DNA of 64,000 bases from Spectribacter hydrogenoxidans (GTDB lineage Bacteria; Pseudomonadota; Gammaproteobacteria; Nevskiales; Salinisphaeraceae): positions 1 to 64,000 of the forward strand of contig NZ_JAVRIB010000001.1 in NCBI RefSeq assembly GCF_031846275.1. Direction: 5' to 3'. Numbering within the stretch: position 1 is the first letter of the stretch; each line of letters begins with the position of its first letter. Below are positions 16,810 to 24,648 of this stretch, piece after piece. The notes under the pieces were generated by a model. It was not told where the DNA came from. It saw only the letters and a program-made list of their open reading frames with translations, and searched no databases. Position numbers and translations under genes: made by a program.

Positions 16810-17223
16810 ATGGGCGACTCGACCGTCATGGAATTCGATATCGAAACCCTGGTGTCAGGCAGCGTCACCCACGGTGCCATGGCGAGTTTCCGTGAACGCA
16901 CGCCGGCCGGTGCCGGCCCGCCGCTGCATCGGCACCGCGATCAGATCGAGGTATTCCACGTCATTCGCGGCCGGTATCGATTCCTGCTGGAGGGCGACAG
17001 CATCGACGCAGGACCCGGGGACTGCATCACCGTGCCAGCCGGCGCAACCCACGCATTCCGCAATCTTCTTGACGAGACCTCCGAACTGCACTTTTCGCTA
17101 CTGCCCGCCGGCGAGAGCGAGGCCTTCTTCCAGCGCCTGGTTGCCGGCGACTTCGATCCCGATGATATCGAGGCGTTTTTCAGCCGCCATGGGATCGACC
17201 TGCTGGGCCCGCCGATGGGTTGA
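16810..17223 (+). CDS. Cupin-domain protein
   Basis: A 137-residue single-domain cupin. Motif 1 'PPLHRHRDQIEVFHVIRGRYRF' region supplies His, His and Glu metal ligands (HRHxxxxE), and motif 2 'PAGATHAFRN' supplies the last His. The C-terminal 40 residues are helical. The ATG at 16810 is used because the cupin fold begins soon after. Small cupins like this include sugar epimerase-like and dioxygenase-like proteins; the substrate is not predictable. Shortly downstream of the katG terminator, so it needs its own promoter. Confidence 0.85.
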   Translation: MGDSTVMEFDIETLVSGSVTHGAMASFRERTPAGAGPPLHRHRDQIEVFHVIRGRYRFLLEGDSIDAGPGDCITVPAGATHAFRNLLDETSELHFSLLPAGESEAFFQRLVAGDFDPDDIEAFFSRHGIDLLGPPMG

Positions 17224-17354
17224 TGCGTGAGGCTGCGGCGGGCGGTGCGGCCCTGCGACTCAAGTCGCCGACCGCATGCACCAACCGGCCACCACCGCCC
17301 GACTAAGTTGAGGCGCCGGACACGTCCCACCACACCTGTCCCGCGAGCCTCGAA

Positions 17355-17376
17355 CCAGTAAACTGGCAGGTATAAC
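17355..17376 (+). promoter_or_regulatory. Palindrome and -10-like box before the cyclase gene
   Basis: CCAGT-AA-ACTGG is a perfect palindrome at 17355-17366, followed by TATAAC (17371-17376), a good -10 match, then AAGGAGGAG. The palindrome would sit in the promoter spacer, where a repressor could act. The operator role is inference. Confidence 0.4.
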
Positions 17377-17393
17377 AAGGAGGAGAATCGGCT

Positions 17394-18380
17394 ATGCGTT
17401 TGAAAACCGCCATGTGGCACGTCGCCCTGCTCGCCGGGCTGGCAATCGGCACCGCGACAGCGGCCGACAACGACAATGAGAAGTTGCCGGCACAGGCGCC
17501 GGATGCCCCCGAGTGGTGCCAGTCCGACTGGGGCCCCGCCGACGAGATAGGCGCCGCCAATCTGCTCACCGAGGAACGGGCCCTGGCCGCCGCCGAGCTG
17601 GTGACGCGCGGCAAGGTCTACGGGCTGGGCGGGGAAACCAGTGCCGACACCCCGGCCTATGGATCACGCTCCTGGTCGATGGTGATCACCCAGCCCGGCC
17701 AGGCCGGGGGCGCGAGCATCGGCCCCAGCGACACGGTATTCAACGACGACATCCACATGGGCTACGTGGGCACCGGCTCGCAGATCGACGGGCTCGGCCA
17801 CATCGGCATCGACAACGTCTACTACAACTGTCACCACGCCAGCGATTTCGTGCAGGCCGACGGGCTGACCGCACTGGGCATCCACCAGTTGCCCAACTTT
17901 GTCACCCGCGGGGTGGTGCTGGACATGACCGAGTACTACGACGAGACCATCGTCCCGGAAGGCACCGCCTTCAACCGCGAGGAAATCGAAGCCCAGGCCG
18001 AGGCTCAGGGGGTGGAAATCCGCGAGGGCGATGTGGTGTTGTTCCACACCGGCTGGCTGGAGCTGGTGGGCGAGGACGACGAACGCTACATCACCGCCGA
18101 ACCCGGTCTGGGGCTGGAGGGCGCCCGCTATCTGGCCGAGCGCAACGTGGTGGCAGTGGGCGCCGACACCTGGGGCCTGGAGGTGATCCCGTTCGAGGAG
18201 GGCGTCGGTGTGTTCGAGGTGCACCAGGAACTGCTGGCCCGCAACGGCATCTACATTCTGGAGAACATGGACAGCGCCGAACTGGTGGCGGACGGCGTGT
18301 CCGAGTTCATGTTCGTGCTGGGCGCGCCGCGCTTCACCGGCGGGGTGCAGGCGATCGTGAATCCCACCGCGATTCGCTGA
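17394..18380 (+). CDS. Secreted cyclase-family (kynurenine formamidase-like) metal hydrolase
   Basis: A 328-residue protein with a cleavable signal peptide ('LLAGLAIGTATA' before ADNDNE). It is a member of the cyclase/arylformamidase superfamily: 'VGTGSQIDGLGHIG' is the metal-binding motif in the long-form variant (S in place of the usual H after GTG), and 'DVVLFHTGWLEL' and 'VGADTWGLEVIP' are further family blocks. A strong AAGGAGGAG site precedes the ATG. Members hydrolyse cyclic amides or formamides; substrate unknown, location periplasmic. Confidence 0.88.
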   Translation: MRLKTAMWHVALLAGLAIGTATAADNDNEKLPAQAPDAPEWCQSDWGPADEIGAANLLTEERALAAAELVTRGKVYGLGGETSADTPAYGSRSWSMVITQPGQAGGASIGPSDTVFNDDIHMGYVGTGSQIDGLGHIGIDNVYYNCHHASDFVQADGLTALGIHQLPNFVTRGVVLDMTEYYDETIVPEGTAFNREEIEAQAEAQGVEIREGDVVLFHTGWLELVGEDDERYITAEPGLGLEGARYLAERNVVAVGADTWGLEVIPFEEGVGVFEVHQELLARNGIYILENMDSAELVADGVSEFMFVLGAPRFTGGVQAIVNPTAIR

Positions 18381-18407
18381 GGCCGACGGTGCCGGCCGCC
18401 GGGGCGC

Positions 18408-19301
18408 TCAGGGAGCCGCGCCCCGGCTGCGTTCGGCCAGGGCGATCCCGCCCAGCACCAGCGCGAGTGCCGCGGCATGGAAGCCGTGGAAGGTCTCGCC
18501 CAGCAACAGCACGGAAAAACCGGTACCGAACAACGGCACCAGGTTGATGAACAGGCCGGCGCGGTTGGCCCCGATCATTTCCGTGCCACGGATGAAGGCT
18601 GCCTGGGCCAGCACTCCCGGCAGCAGGGCGGCGAATACCACCACCAGCCAGCCGCGCTGATCCGGCCAGGCCGCGGGATCGGCGGCGACCTGCCAGACCG
18701 CGATCGGCAGGGTGACCAGCCACGCGGCGGCGGCAATCACCACGATGAAGCTCAGCCAGTGCATGGCGGGCCGACGCCGCAACGCCACGGCGTAGGCGCT
18801 GTAGCAGACGATGGCCACCAGCATCAGCGCATCACCCCGGTTGAGGGACAATGCCAGCAGCCGGGCCGGCTCGCCGGCCGACACCACCACCGCCACACCG
18901 GCCACCGTCATCACGAAGCCTGCCAGCTGCCCGGCGCGCGGCCGCTGGCGCAGGAACAGAAAACTCAGCGCCAGGATCACGCCTGGCATGCCGGCCTGCT
19001 CGATCACCACATTGACCGCGCTGGTGTGGTTCAGGGCGCTGTACAGGGCCAGGTTGAAACCGGCAAAGCCGACCGCGCCATAGGCCGCCAGCAGCGGCAG
19101 GTGCCGCCGAATGACCGGCCAGTCGTGCCGCAGATGCGGCCAGGCGAAGGGCAGCGCCGCCAGACTGGCGACTCCCCAGCGCAGATGCGTGAGCACCAGC
19201 GGATCGACATGCCCCACCGCAAACTTGCCGGCCACCGCATTGGCGCCCCAGGTCATGGCGGTGCCAATCAGCAGGACATAGGCGAACCAGGCGTGGGGCA
19301 T
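18408..19301 (-). CDS. EamA/DMT-superfamily transporter
   Basis: A 297-residue inner-membrane protein with ten predicted hydrophobic helices in two EamA repeats (about 8-140 and 150-290). Features include 'GANAVAGKFAVGHVDPL' at the start of repeat 1 and 'ALLPGVLAQAAFIRGTEMIGANRAGLFINLVPLFG' type residues in repeat 2. Family members export amino acids, nucleosides or metabolites; the substrate cannot be told. It ends 27 bases from the convergent cyclase gene. Confidence 0.9.
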   Translation of the reverse strand: MPHAWFAYVLLIGTAMTWGANAVAGKFAVGHVDPLVLTHLRWGVASLAALPFAWPHLRHDWPVIRRHLPLLAAYGAVGFAGFNLALYSALNHTSAVNVVIEQAGMPGVILALSFLFLRQRPRAGQLAGFVMTVAGVAVVVSAGEPARLLALSLNRGDALMLVAIVCYSAYAVALRRRPAMHWLSFIVVIAAAAWLVTLPIAVWQVAADPAAWPDQRGWLVVVFAALLPGVLAQAAFIRGTEMIGANRAGLFINLVPLFGTGFSVLLLGETFHGFHAAALALVLGGIALAERSRGAAP

Positions 19302-19412
19302 CGAACGGCAGCGGGTTGGACGGATTGCCGGATTACGACAACCGGACAGAGCGAAAGGCCTGATCCGGGCGACGGGCGGCGGCCCGACGCCGCGGCCCGC
19401 CGCCTATGGGGA

Positions 19413-20291
19413 TCAGGCGCTGGCGGCGTCCAGCTTGTCCTTGGTGCGGTGTTCGAAGTCGCTGGCGTCGTGGCGTTCCGGCAGCTGCTCGGCCGGCTCC
19501 CCCCACACGCGGTTGACCATGCGGCCACGCTGCACCGCCGGCCGGGCTTCGATCTCGTCGGCCCAGCGCTGCACGTTCCGGTACTCCTGCACCTGCAGGA
19601 ATTCCGCGGCATCGTAGAGGTGCCCCTTGGCGAGCACGCCGTACCAGGGCCAGTTGGCCATGTCGGCAATGCTGTACGACTCGCCCGCTAGGAAGGCGTG
19701 CTCCGCCAGGTGCCGGTCGAGCACGTCCAGCTGACGCTTCACTTCCATGGTGAAGCGGTTGATCGGGTATTCCATGGGCTCCGGCGCATAAGCATAGAAA
19801 TGGCCGAAGCCGCCGCCCAGGAATGGCGCGCTGCCCATCTGCCAGAACAGCCAGTTCAATGCCTCGGTGCGCGCGCCCGGCTCGGTCGGCAGGAACGCAC
19901 CGAACTTCTCGGCCAGATACAGCAGGATGGCACCGGACTCGAATACCCGTGTGGGGGTGTCGGTGCTGTGATCCATCAGCGCCGGGATCTTGGAATTGGG
20001 ATTGACCTCGACGAAGCCGCTGGAGAACTGCTCGCCCTCGAAGATGTTGACCAGCCAGGCATCGTATTCGGCCCCGGCATGGCCCCGCGCCAGCAGTTCC
20101 TCGAGCATGACCGTGACCTTGACCCCGTTGGGTGTGGCCACGGAGTACAACTGCAACGGGTGCTTGCCCACCGACAGTGTCTGGTCATGGGTGGCCCCGG
20201 CGACGGGCCGGTTGATATTCGCGAACTTGCCGCCGCTCTCGGCGTCCCAGGTCCAGACGGCCGGGGGTGTGTAGCCGGTGTTATCGGTCAT
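19413..20291 (-). CDS. yghU: Glutathione S-transferase-like protein, YghU/Nu class
   Basis: A 292-residue cytosolic protein close in length to E. coli YghU (288). It has the long class-specific N-terminus ('YTPPAVWTWDAESGGKFANINRPVAGATHD'; key pieces PPAVW, NRPVAG), then the thioredoxin-like domain ('HPLQLYSVATPNGVKVTVMLEE', 'NPNSKIPALMDH', 'ESGAILLYLAEKFG') and an all-helical C-terminal domain. In E. coli this class has disulfide-bond oxidoreductase and peroxidase activity. Start at ATG 20291 with GAAGAGG upstream. Confidence 0.93.
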   Translation of the reverse strand: MTDNTGYTPPAVWTWDAESGGKFANINRPVAGATHDQTLSVGKHPLQLYSVATPNGVKVTVMLEELLARGHAGAEYDAWLVNIFEGEQFSSGFVEVNPNSKIPALMDHSTDTPTRVFESGAILLYLAEKFGAFLPTEPGARTEALNWLFWQMGSAPFLGGGFGHFYAYAPEPMEYPINRFTMEVKRQLDVLDRHLAEHAFLAGESYSIADMANWPWYGVLAKGHLYDAAEFLQVQEYRNVQRWADEIEARPAVQRGRMVNRVWGEPAEQLPERHDASDFEHRTKDKLDAASA

Positions 20292-20506
20292 CAGTGCCTC
20301 TTCGGTTGGCGGCAACGCAGAGCGCGGTGCCCGCGGGAATGGCGGCCGCAAGCGTAGCCCCAAGGGCCGGGACAAAACAACTTGCCAACAGCAGACGACC
20401 GGCCCCGCGCAATCCCGCTGGCAACGAAGGGAGCGACCCGGAAGCCGTCCCTGGGGAGCCGACCGGCCCCGGGGCCGCCAGACCGCAGCCTGGGCGCCGG
20501 ACATCG

Positions 20507-20761
20507 TCATTCCACCTGCGACAGATACCCGTTCAGCCGGTCCTTGTTGGTGGCAGAACCGGCGGCCATTTCCTCGGCCCTGGTCTTCGCCGCGTCCAGA
20601 TTTCCGGGCTCGCCAACCTGGATCGCCCCGACCATTGCCAGGGCCATGTGTGGCTGGCACTTGTAGATGTACCTGCCGGGCTTGTCCAGTGTGACCGTCA
20701 CCTCTTCGTTGATTTCGCCCTGCCACTCGGAACCACCATCAGGTACCAGCACCGATTGAGC
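20507..20761 (-). pseudogene. 5'-truncated pseudoazurin-like blue copper gene
   Basis: The readable frame matches only the C-terminal two-thirds of a pseudoazurin: 'PDGGSEWQGEINEEVTVTLDKPG', then the copper loop 'YKCQPHMALAM' with Cys, His and Met ligands in correct spacing (C, +3 H, +8 M), then 'VGAIQVGEPGNLDAAK' and the usual C-terminal helix. The signal peptide, the N-terminal strands and the first copper ligand (His of 'GHNxxS', here 'RGVAQS') are missing; upstream of about 20761 the frame becomes nonsense and soon meets the next gene. A functional type-1 copper site is therefore not expected. A deletion during rearrangement with the adjacent dehalogenase gene is likely. Confidence 0.75.
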
Positions 20762-20856
20762 CACTCCTCTTAATCCAAAAACCCCAATACAAATCGGGGC
20801 GTGAATCAGCGCATCAGACAGTTGCGGCAGATGGCACACTGAGCGTTCAATCCGGC

Positions 20857-21786
20857 ATGGCATCACCCATCGTGGCCAATCCCTCCGACCGCACCACGCT
20901 CACCTTGTTCGGATCGACATTCGAGACCCGACGCGTAACCACCGATGCCGGCGAGATTCATCTGACCCATGGCGGCAACGGTCCCCCACTGCTTCTGCTG
21001 CACGGCTACCCGCAGACCCACCTGATGTGGCACGCCGTGGCGCCCCGGCTCGCGCAGCACTTCCATGTGATCTGCCCGGATCTGCGCGGCTACGGTCAAA
21101 GCAGCAAACCACCCGGCGGTGACGGCTACGCCGCCTACGCCAAGCGCAACATGGCCCGGGACATGATCGCGGTCATGGATGCACTCGGTTATGCAGCATT
21201 CGATGTGGCCGGCCACGACCGCGGTGCCCGGGTGACCCACCGCCTGGCTCTGGATTTTCCGGATCGCGTGGGCCGCGCCTGCGTCATGGACATCGCTCCC
21301 ACCCTGCACATGTTCCGGCACACCGACCAGCATTTCGCCACCGGCTATTACCACTGGTTCTTCCTGATCCAGCCGGACGGGCTGCCGGAAACGATGATCG
21401 GCGCCGACCCCGGCTACTACCTGCGCGAAAAGCTGCGTCGCTGGGCGGCCCCCGGCGCCCGTTTCGATGCAGCCGCAGTAGCCGAGTACGAGCGTTGCTT
21501 CGCCGACCCGGCGGCCATTCATGCCAGCTGCGAGGATTATCGGGCGGCGGCCGGCATCGACCTGGTCCATGACGAGGCCGACCGTGACCGGCGCATCACC
21601 TGCCCGTTGCTGGTGCTCTGGGGCAACCGCGGTTTCGTCCATCGCACCTACGACGTGCTGAGCGTATGGCGGGACTACGCCGAACAGCCGGAAGGCCGGG
21701 CACTGGCCTGCGGCCACTTCCTGCCCGAGGAGGCGCCGGACGAGGTTCATGACGCGCTGTTACGCTTTTTCGCGGGCGGGGCCTGA
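20857..21786 (+). CDS. Haloacetate (fluoroacetate) dehalogenase-like alpha/beta hydrolase
   Basis: A 309-residue hydrolase with the fluoroacetate dehalogenase signature. Nucleophile D121 and carboxylate-binding R122 and R125 occur in 'GHDRGARV'; the halide pocket residues H166, W167 ('YYHWFFL') and Y228 ('EDYRAAAGID') are kept; the catalytic His is H287 ('ACGHFLPEE') and D145 ('VMDIAPT') matches the family acid. Oxyanion loop 'LLLHGYPQTHLMW'. By analogy with the Rhodopseudomonas enzyme (D110, R111, R114, H155, W156, Y219, H280) it may cleave C-F or C-Cl bonds of haloacetates to glycolate. The ribosome binding site at ATG 20857 is poor. Confidence 0.85.
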   Translation: MASPIVANPSDRTTLTLFGSTFETRRVTTDAGEIHLTHGGNGPPLLLLHGYPQTHLMWHAVAPRLAQHFHVICPDLRGYGQSSKPPGGDGYAAYAKRNMARDMIAVMDALGYAAFDVAGHDRGARVTHRLALDFPDRVGRACVMDIAPTLHMFRHTDQHFATGYYHWFFLIQPDGLPETMIGADPGYYLREKLRRWAAPGARFDAAAVAEYERCFADPAAIHASCEDYRAAAGIDLVHDEADRDRRITCPLLVLWGNRGFVHRTYDVLSVWRDYAEQPEGRALACGHFLPEEAPDEVHDALLRFFAGGA

Positions 21787-21857
21787 TCGCCCGCGAGCCG
21801 GGCCGGAACCGGCTATCGGGCCAGGCAATCCGAAATCGGTACTTGCTCCGATCGTCA

Positions 21858-21877
21858 AAGTGTATTTATATACACTT
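21858..21877. promoter_or_regulatory. SOS-box-like perfect palindrome, likely operator of the S24 gene
   Basis: Perfect 8-bp arms AAGTGTAT and ATACACTT flank TTAT. It has the length, TGTAT...ATACA core and symmetry of the E. coli LexA box, differing at the outer C/G pair. A TTGCTC (21843-21848) and TATATA (21867-21872) pair with an 18-base spacer would be overlapped by it, so binding would repress transcription of the gene starting at 21905. Confidence 0.6.
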
Positions 21878-21904
21878 CCTATTCAGCGATTGCCGGTGCC
21901 TCCC

Positions 21905-22354
21905 ATGCCCGTTTCCGCCCAGACGCAACCCGCCGATGTTCTGTCCGCCCCGCCGGCAGGCTGGCTGACACTGCCCGTGATCGGTCGAGTGGCCGCCGGC
22001 GCCCCGATTGCGGCGATCGAGAACACCGAAAAGGTGATCCACGTGCCTGCCGCCCGCTTCAAGTACCGGCCGGATTATCTCCTGCGGGTGCGCGGCGACT
22101 CGATGACCGGCGCTGGCATTGCCGACCGCGACCTGATTGCGGTGCGCAAGCAGTCCAGCGCCCGTCCCGGCGACATCGTGGTGGCCCGCCACGGCGAGGA
22201 CGTGACGGTGAAGGAACTGCGTATCGACAACGGCGAGGTGGTGCTGGTGCCCGCCAACGAGGCCTATGCCGATATCCGCATCCCCGCCGATCAGGTGATC
22301 ATCGAAGGCGTCTACGTGGGGCGTGTGGCCGACTCGGAAACCGTCGCCGCATAG
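21905..22354 (+). CDS. LexA-like S24 autoprotease without DNA-binding domain
   Basis: A 149-residue protein that aligns with the C-terminal half of LexA only: cleavage site A31-G32 in 'LPVIGRVAAGAPIA', catalytic Ser66 in 'RVRGDSMTGAG' and Lys103 in 'DVTVKELR'. The winged-helix N-terminus of LexA is absent and there is no room for it, since upstream residues encode the dehalogenase end. In size it is like UmuD, but no umuC follows. It may be a UmuD-like or LexA-competing protein under SOS control (see the operator at 21858). The start is the ATG at 21905. Confidence 0.8.
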   Translation: MPVSAQTQPADVLSAPPAGWLTLPVIGRVAAGAPIAAIENTEKVIHVPAARFKYRPDYLLRVRGDSMTGAGIADRDLIAVRKQSSARPGDIVVARHGEDVTVKELRIDNGEVVLVPANEAYADIRIPADQVIIEGVYVGRVADSETVAA

Positions 22355-22392
22355 CCCGAGAACATCCCGGCGGCAGAGATTCCTCGGGCCCG

Positions 22393-24504
22393 TCAGGTCG
22401 TCGGTCGCGCCAGGGCGGCGGCGGCAGACTCACCGCGGTGGAAGTAGAAACCCTGGAAACAGCCCAGACCAAGTCTGGTCAGAACTTCCAGGCTGCCCGC
22501 GTCCTCGACACCTTCGGCCACCACCTCGATAGCCAGTCGCCGGCCCACATCGGCAATGGCCGCCACCAGCACTGCATCGATGGGATCCTCGCGCAGCTCG
22601 CGGGTAAACAGGCCGTCAATCTTGATGCCGTCGACGGGCAACCGCTTGAGCAGTTCGAAAGTGTTGTAACCGCTGCCGAAGTCATCTAGCCAGACCCGGT
22701 ACCCGGCCGCCCTCAGCGCCGCGATCAGGGCTTCGTAATCCCGGCCGCGAAGCTCGTCGGTCTCGGTGATCTCGAAGCGCAGCGCCCCCACCGGCGGCCC
22801 GCGTTGGCGCAGGCAGTCCAGCAGGCGGGCGCCGAAGAGCGGATCGCTTACGCTGCCCGCACTGAGGTTGATCGACAGATACCGCTGCGCCGGCCACTGG
22901 CCGGCGGTGGTGCGTGAACCGACCAGGTCCAGCGAGGCGTTGATCACCCACTCGTCGATGGCCGGCATCAGCCCCAGATGCTTAGCGGCAGGCAGAAACT
23001 CGCCCGGCGGCAGCATGTCCGGCCCATCCCGTAGACGAAGCAGCGCCTCGTAACCCAGCGGCTGGCCGGCGGCATCGACGATCGCCTGCAGATGCAGTTC
23101 GAAGCCGTCCTGTTCAAGGGCACGGTGGATCCGCTGTGCGGCGTCACGCGCTGCCAGGTTGAAGCGGATGGCCGGATCGTCGTCGCTGTGGAAATGCACC
23201 CGGTGCCGCCCCGACTGCCGCGCAACGTCCAGCGCGGCATCCGCGCGGACCAGTAGTTCGGACGGTTCGCGATCGTCAGGCATAAGCCGCGCGATGCCCA
23301 CGCTCAGGCTCACGGTGTAGGGCCGATCCTCGTGAATCAGGTGATAGCGGTCCACGGTATCAATGAGCTCGCTGGCCAGCGCGGCCACCGCGTCCCGATC
23401 ATCGGCGGTCACCAGCGCGGCGAATTCGTCGCCGCTCAGTCGGGCCAGCCTTGCCCGGGGCGCGAGCGCCGCCTGCAGGAGAGCAGCCAGATCTTCCAGC
23501 ACCCGGTCCCCGACCGGCGTACCACAGATGTCGTTGACGGTGCGGAAGTGGTCGAGATTCATGTGCAGCAGATAGCGGGGCGGCGAGGCAACCGCGCCCA
23601 TGGCGCTGCGCAGATGTTTTTCCAGGGCGCTGCGATTGAGCAACCCGGTCAACGCATCGTGGCTGGCCAGATAGATCAGCTCCTCGGTGGCGTTGTGAAG
23701 CTCGCCGACATCCTGCAGCACCAGGACCGCGCCGCCGATTTCTGCCTCGGCCAGCCGGATCGGCGAAGCCATGGCGGTGACGATCGGCGGTGTCGGACTC
23801 CCGTTGTTCAGACGGGCGAACCGGGCCAGTCGAACCACATCTCCCCGCGCCAGTACGGCCACCACCGGGTCCGCCAGCGGTTGCCCGTCATCGATGCCCT
23901 CCAGCAAAACGATTCGCGCCACCGGCTCTCCGACGATCGCATCCAGGCCGACATCGAGCATGGTCAGCGCGGCGGCATTGGCATCGGCGATTCGCCCGTC
24001 GGCATCACAGCGGATGACCCCCTCACCCAGCGCCGAAAGCGTGGCCTGGGCCACCGTTTCGACCTTGGCCAGGTCCAGGGCCTGCTGCTTGCGTGCGGTA
24101 ATGTCCTGAATCTGCGACAGGAAATGGATGGGTCGGCCGTCCACGCCCCTTAGCAGGGAAACGTCAAGCTGGGCCTCGACGACGGCCCCGGATCGGGTGA
24201 TATAGCGTTTTTCGATCCGGTAGTCGTCGGCCCGACCCTCCAGCAGCGCCTCGACATGGGCCAGATCCTTGGCCAGATCGTCAGGATGCGTGATGGACTG
24301 GAAATCTCGCTCAAGCAGTGTCGGGCGATCGTATTCGAGCATCACGCAGAGTTCGCGATTGACCGCCAGCAGGCGGCCATCCGGCGCCACCAGCGCGAAC
24401 CCGATGGGGGCATGGTCGAATGCCTGCTGGAATCGCCGTTCGCTTTCGCGCAGCGCCAGCTCGGCAAACATGGGAATCACCTTGCCGGGCGGCGTGTCAG
24501 TCAT
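22393..24504 (-). CDS. PAS-PAS-GGDEF-EAL cyclic-di-GMP protein
   Basis: A 703-residue soluble signalling protein. Order: PAS (about 15-130), a second PAS (about 150-260), GGDEF (about 275-430) and EAL (about 450-700). The GGDEF signature is degenerate, SGDEF ('RLARLSGDEFAALV'), so cyclase activity is doubtful. The EAL side has 'YEALLRL', 'DDFGSGYNTFELLKRL' and 'EVVAEGVED', so phosphodiesterase activity is expected. No membrane helix. The start may be ATG 24504 or the downstream ATG 24471, which has a better AAGGTGA site. It lies beyond the terminator that ends the flagellar locus, so it is a separate unit. Confidence 0.9.
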   Translation of the reverse strand: MTDTPPGKVIPMFAELALRESERRFQQAFDHAPIGFALVAPDGRLLAVNRELCVMLEYDRPTLLERDFQSITHPDDLAKDLAHVEALLEGRADDYRIEKRYITRSGAVVEAQLDVSLLRGVDGRPIHFLSQIQDITARKQQALDLAKVETVAQATLSALGEGVIRCDADGRIADANAAALTMLDVGLDAIVGEPVARIVLLEGIDDGQPLADPVVAVLARGDVVRLARFARLNNGSPTPPIVTAMASPIRLAEAEIGGAVLVLQDVGELHNATEELIYLASHDALTGLLNRSALEKHLRSAMGAVASPPRYLLHMNLDHFRTVNDICGTPVGDRVLEDLAALLQAALAPRARLARLSGDEFAALVTADDRDAVAALASELIDTVDRYHLIHEDRPYTVSLSVGIARLMPDDREPSELLVRADAALDVARQSGRHRVHFHSDDDPAIRFNLAARDAAQRIHRALEQDGFELHLQAIVDAAGQPLGYEALLRLRDGPDMLPPGEFLPAAKHLGLMPAIDEWVINASLDLVGSRTTAGQWPAQRYLSINLSAGSVSDPLFGARLLDCLRQRGPPVGALRFEITETDELRGRDYEALIAALRAAGYRVWLDDFGSGYNTFELLKRLPVDGIKIDGLFTRELREDPIDAVLVAAIADVGRRLAIEVVAEGVEDAGSLEVLTRLGLGCFQGFYFHRGESAAAALARPTT

Positions 24505-24547
24505 CGCCGGCCCCGACGGGTATCCCGCAGCCGCTGGTGTGCCGCGC

Positions 24548-24597
24548 AAAAAAGGAATCACGCTCCATGCCGTGCTTAACGGCAGAAGCGTGATTTC
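24548..24597 (-). terminator. Rho-independent terminator closing the chemotaxis/flagellar locus
   Basis: On the minus strand AATCACGCT (24587-24595 complement) pairs with AGCGTGATT (24556-24564 complement) with a nested GCCGT/ACGGC stem, and a run of six T follows (24548-24553 as A). It lies about 50 bases after the stop of the left-most receptor gene. Confidence 0.88.
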
Positions 24598-24648
24598 TTT
24601 AGTAACGGGAACGCCGGCCGGGCGGGGATGGCCCGGCGCCGGGCGCAA

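Noticed and set aside
21749..21904. Longer start for the S24 protease that might include a LexA helix-turn-helix
   Set aside because: These codons overlap the dehalogenase end and the operator, and the residues do not resemble a winged helix.
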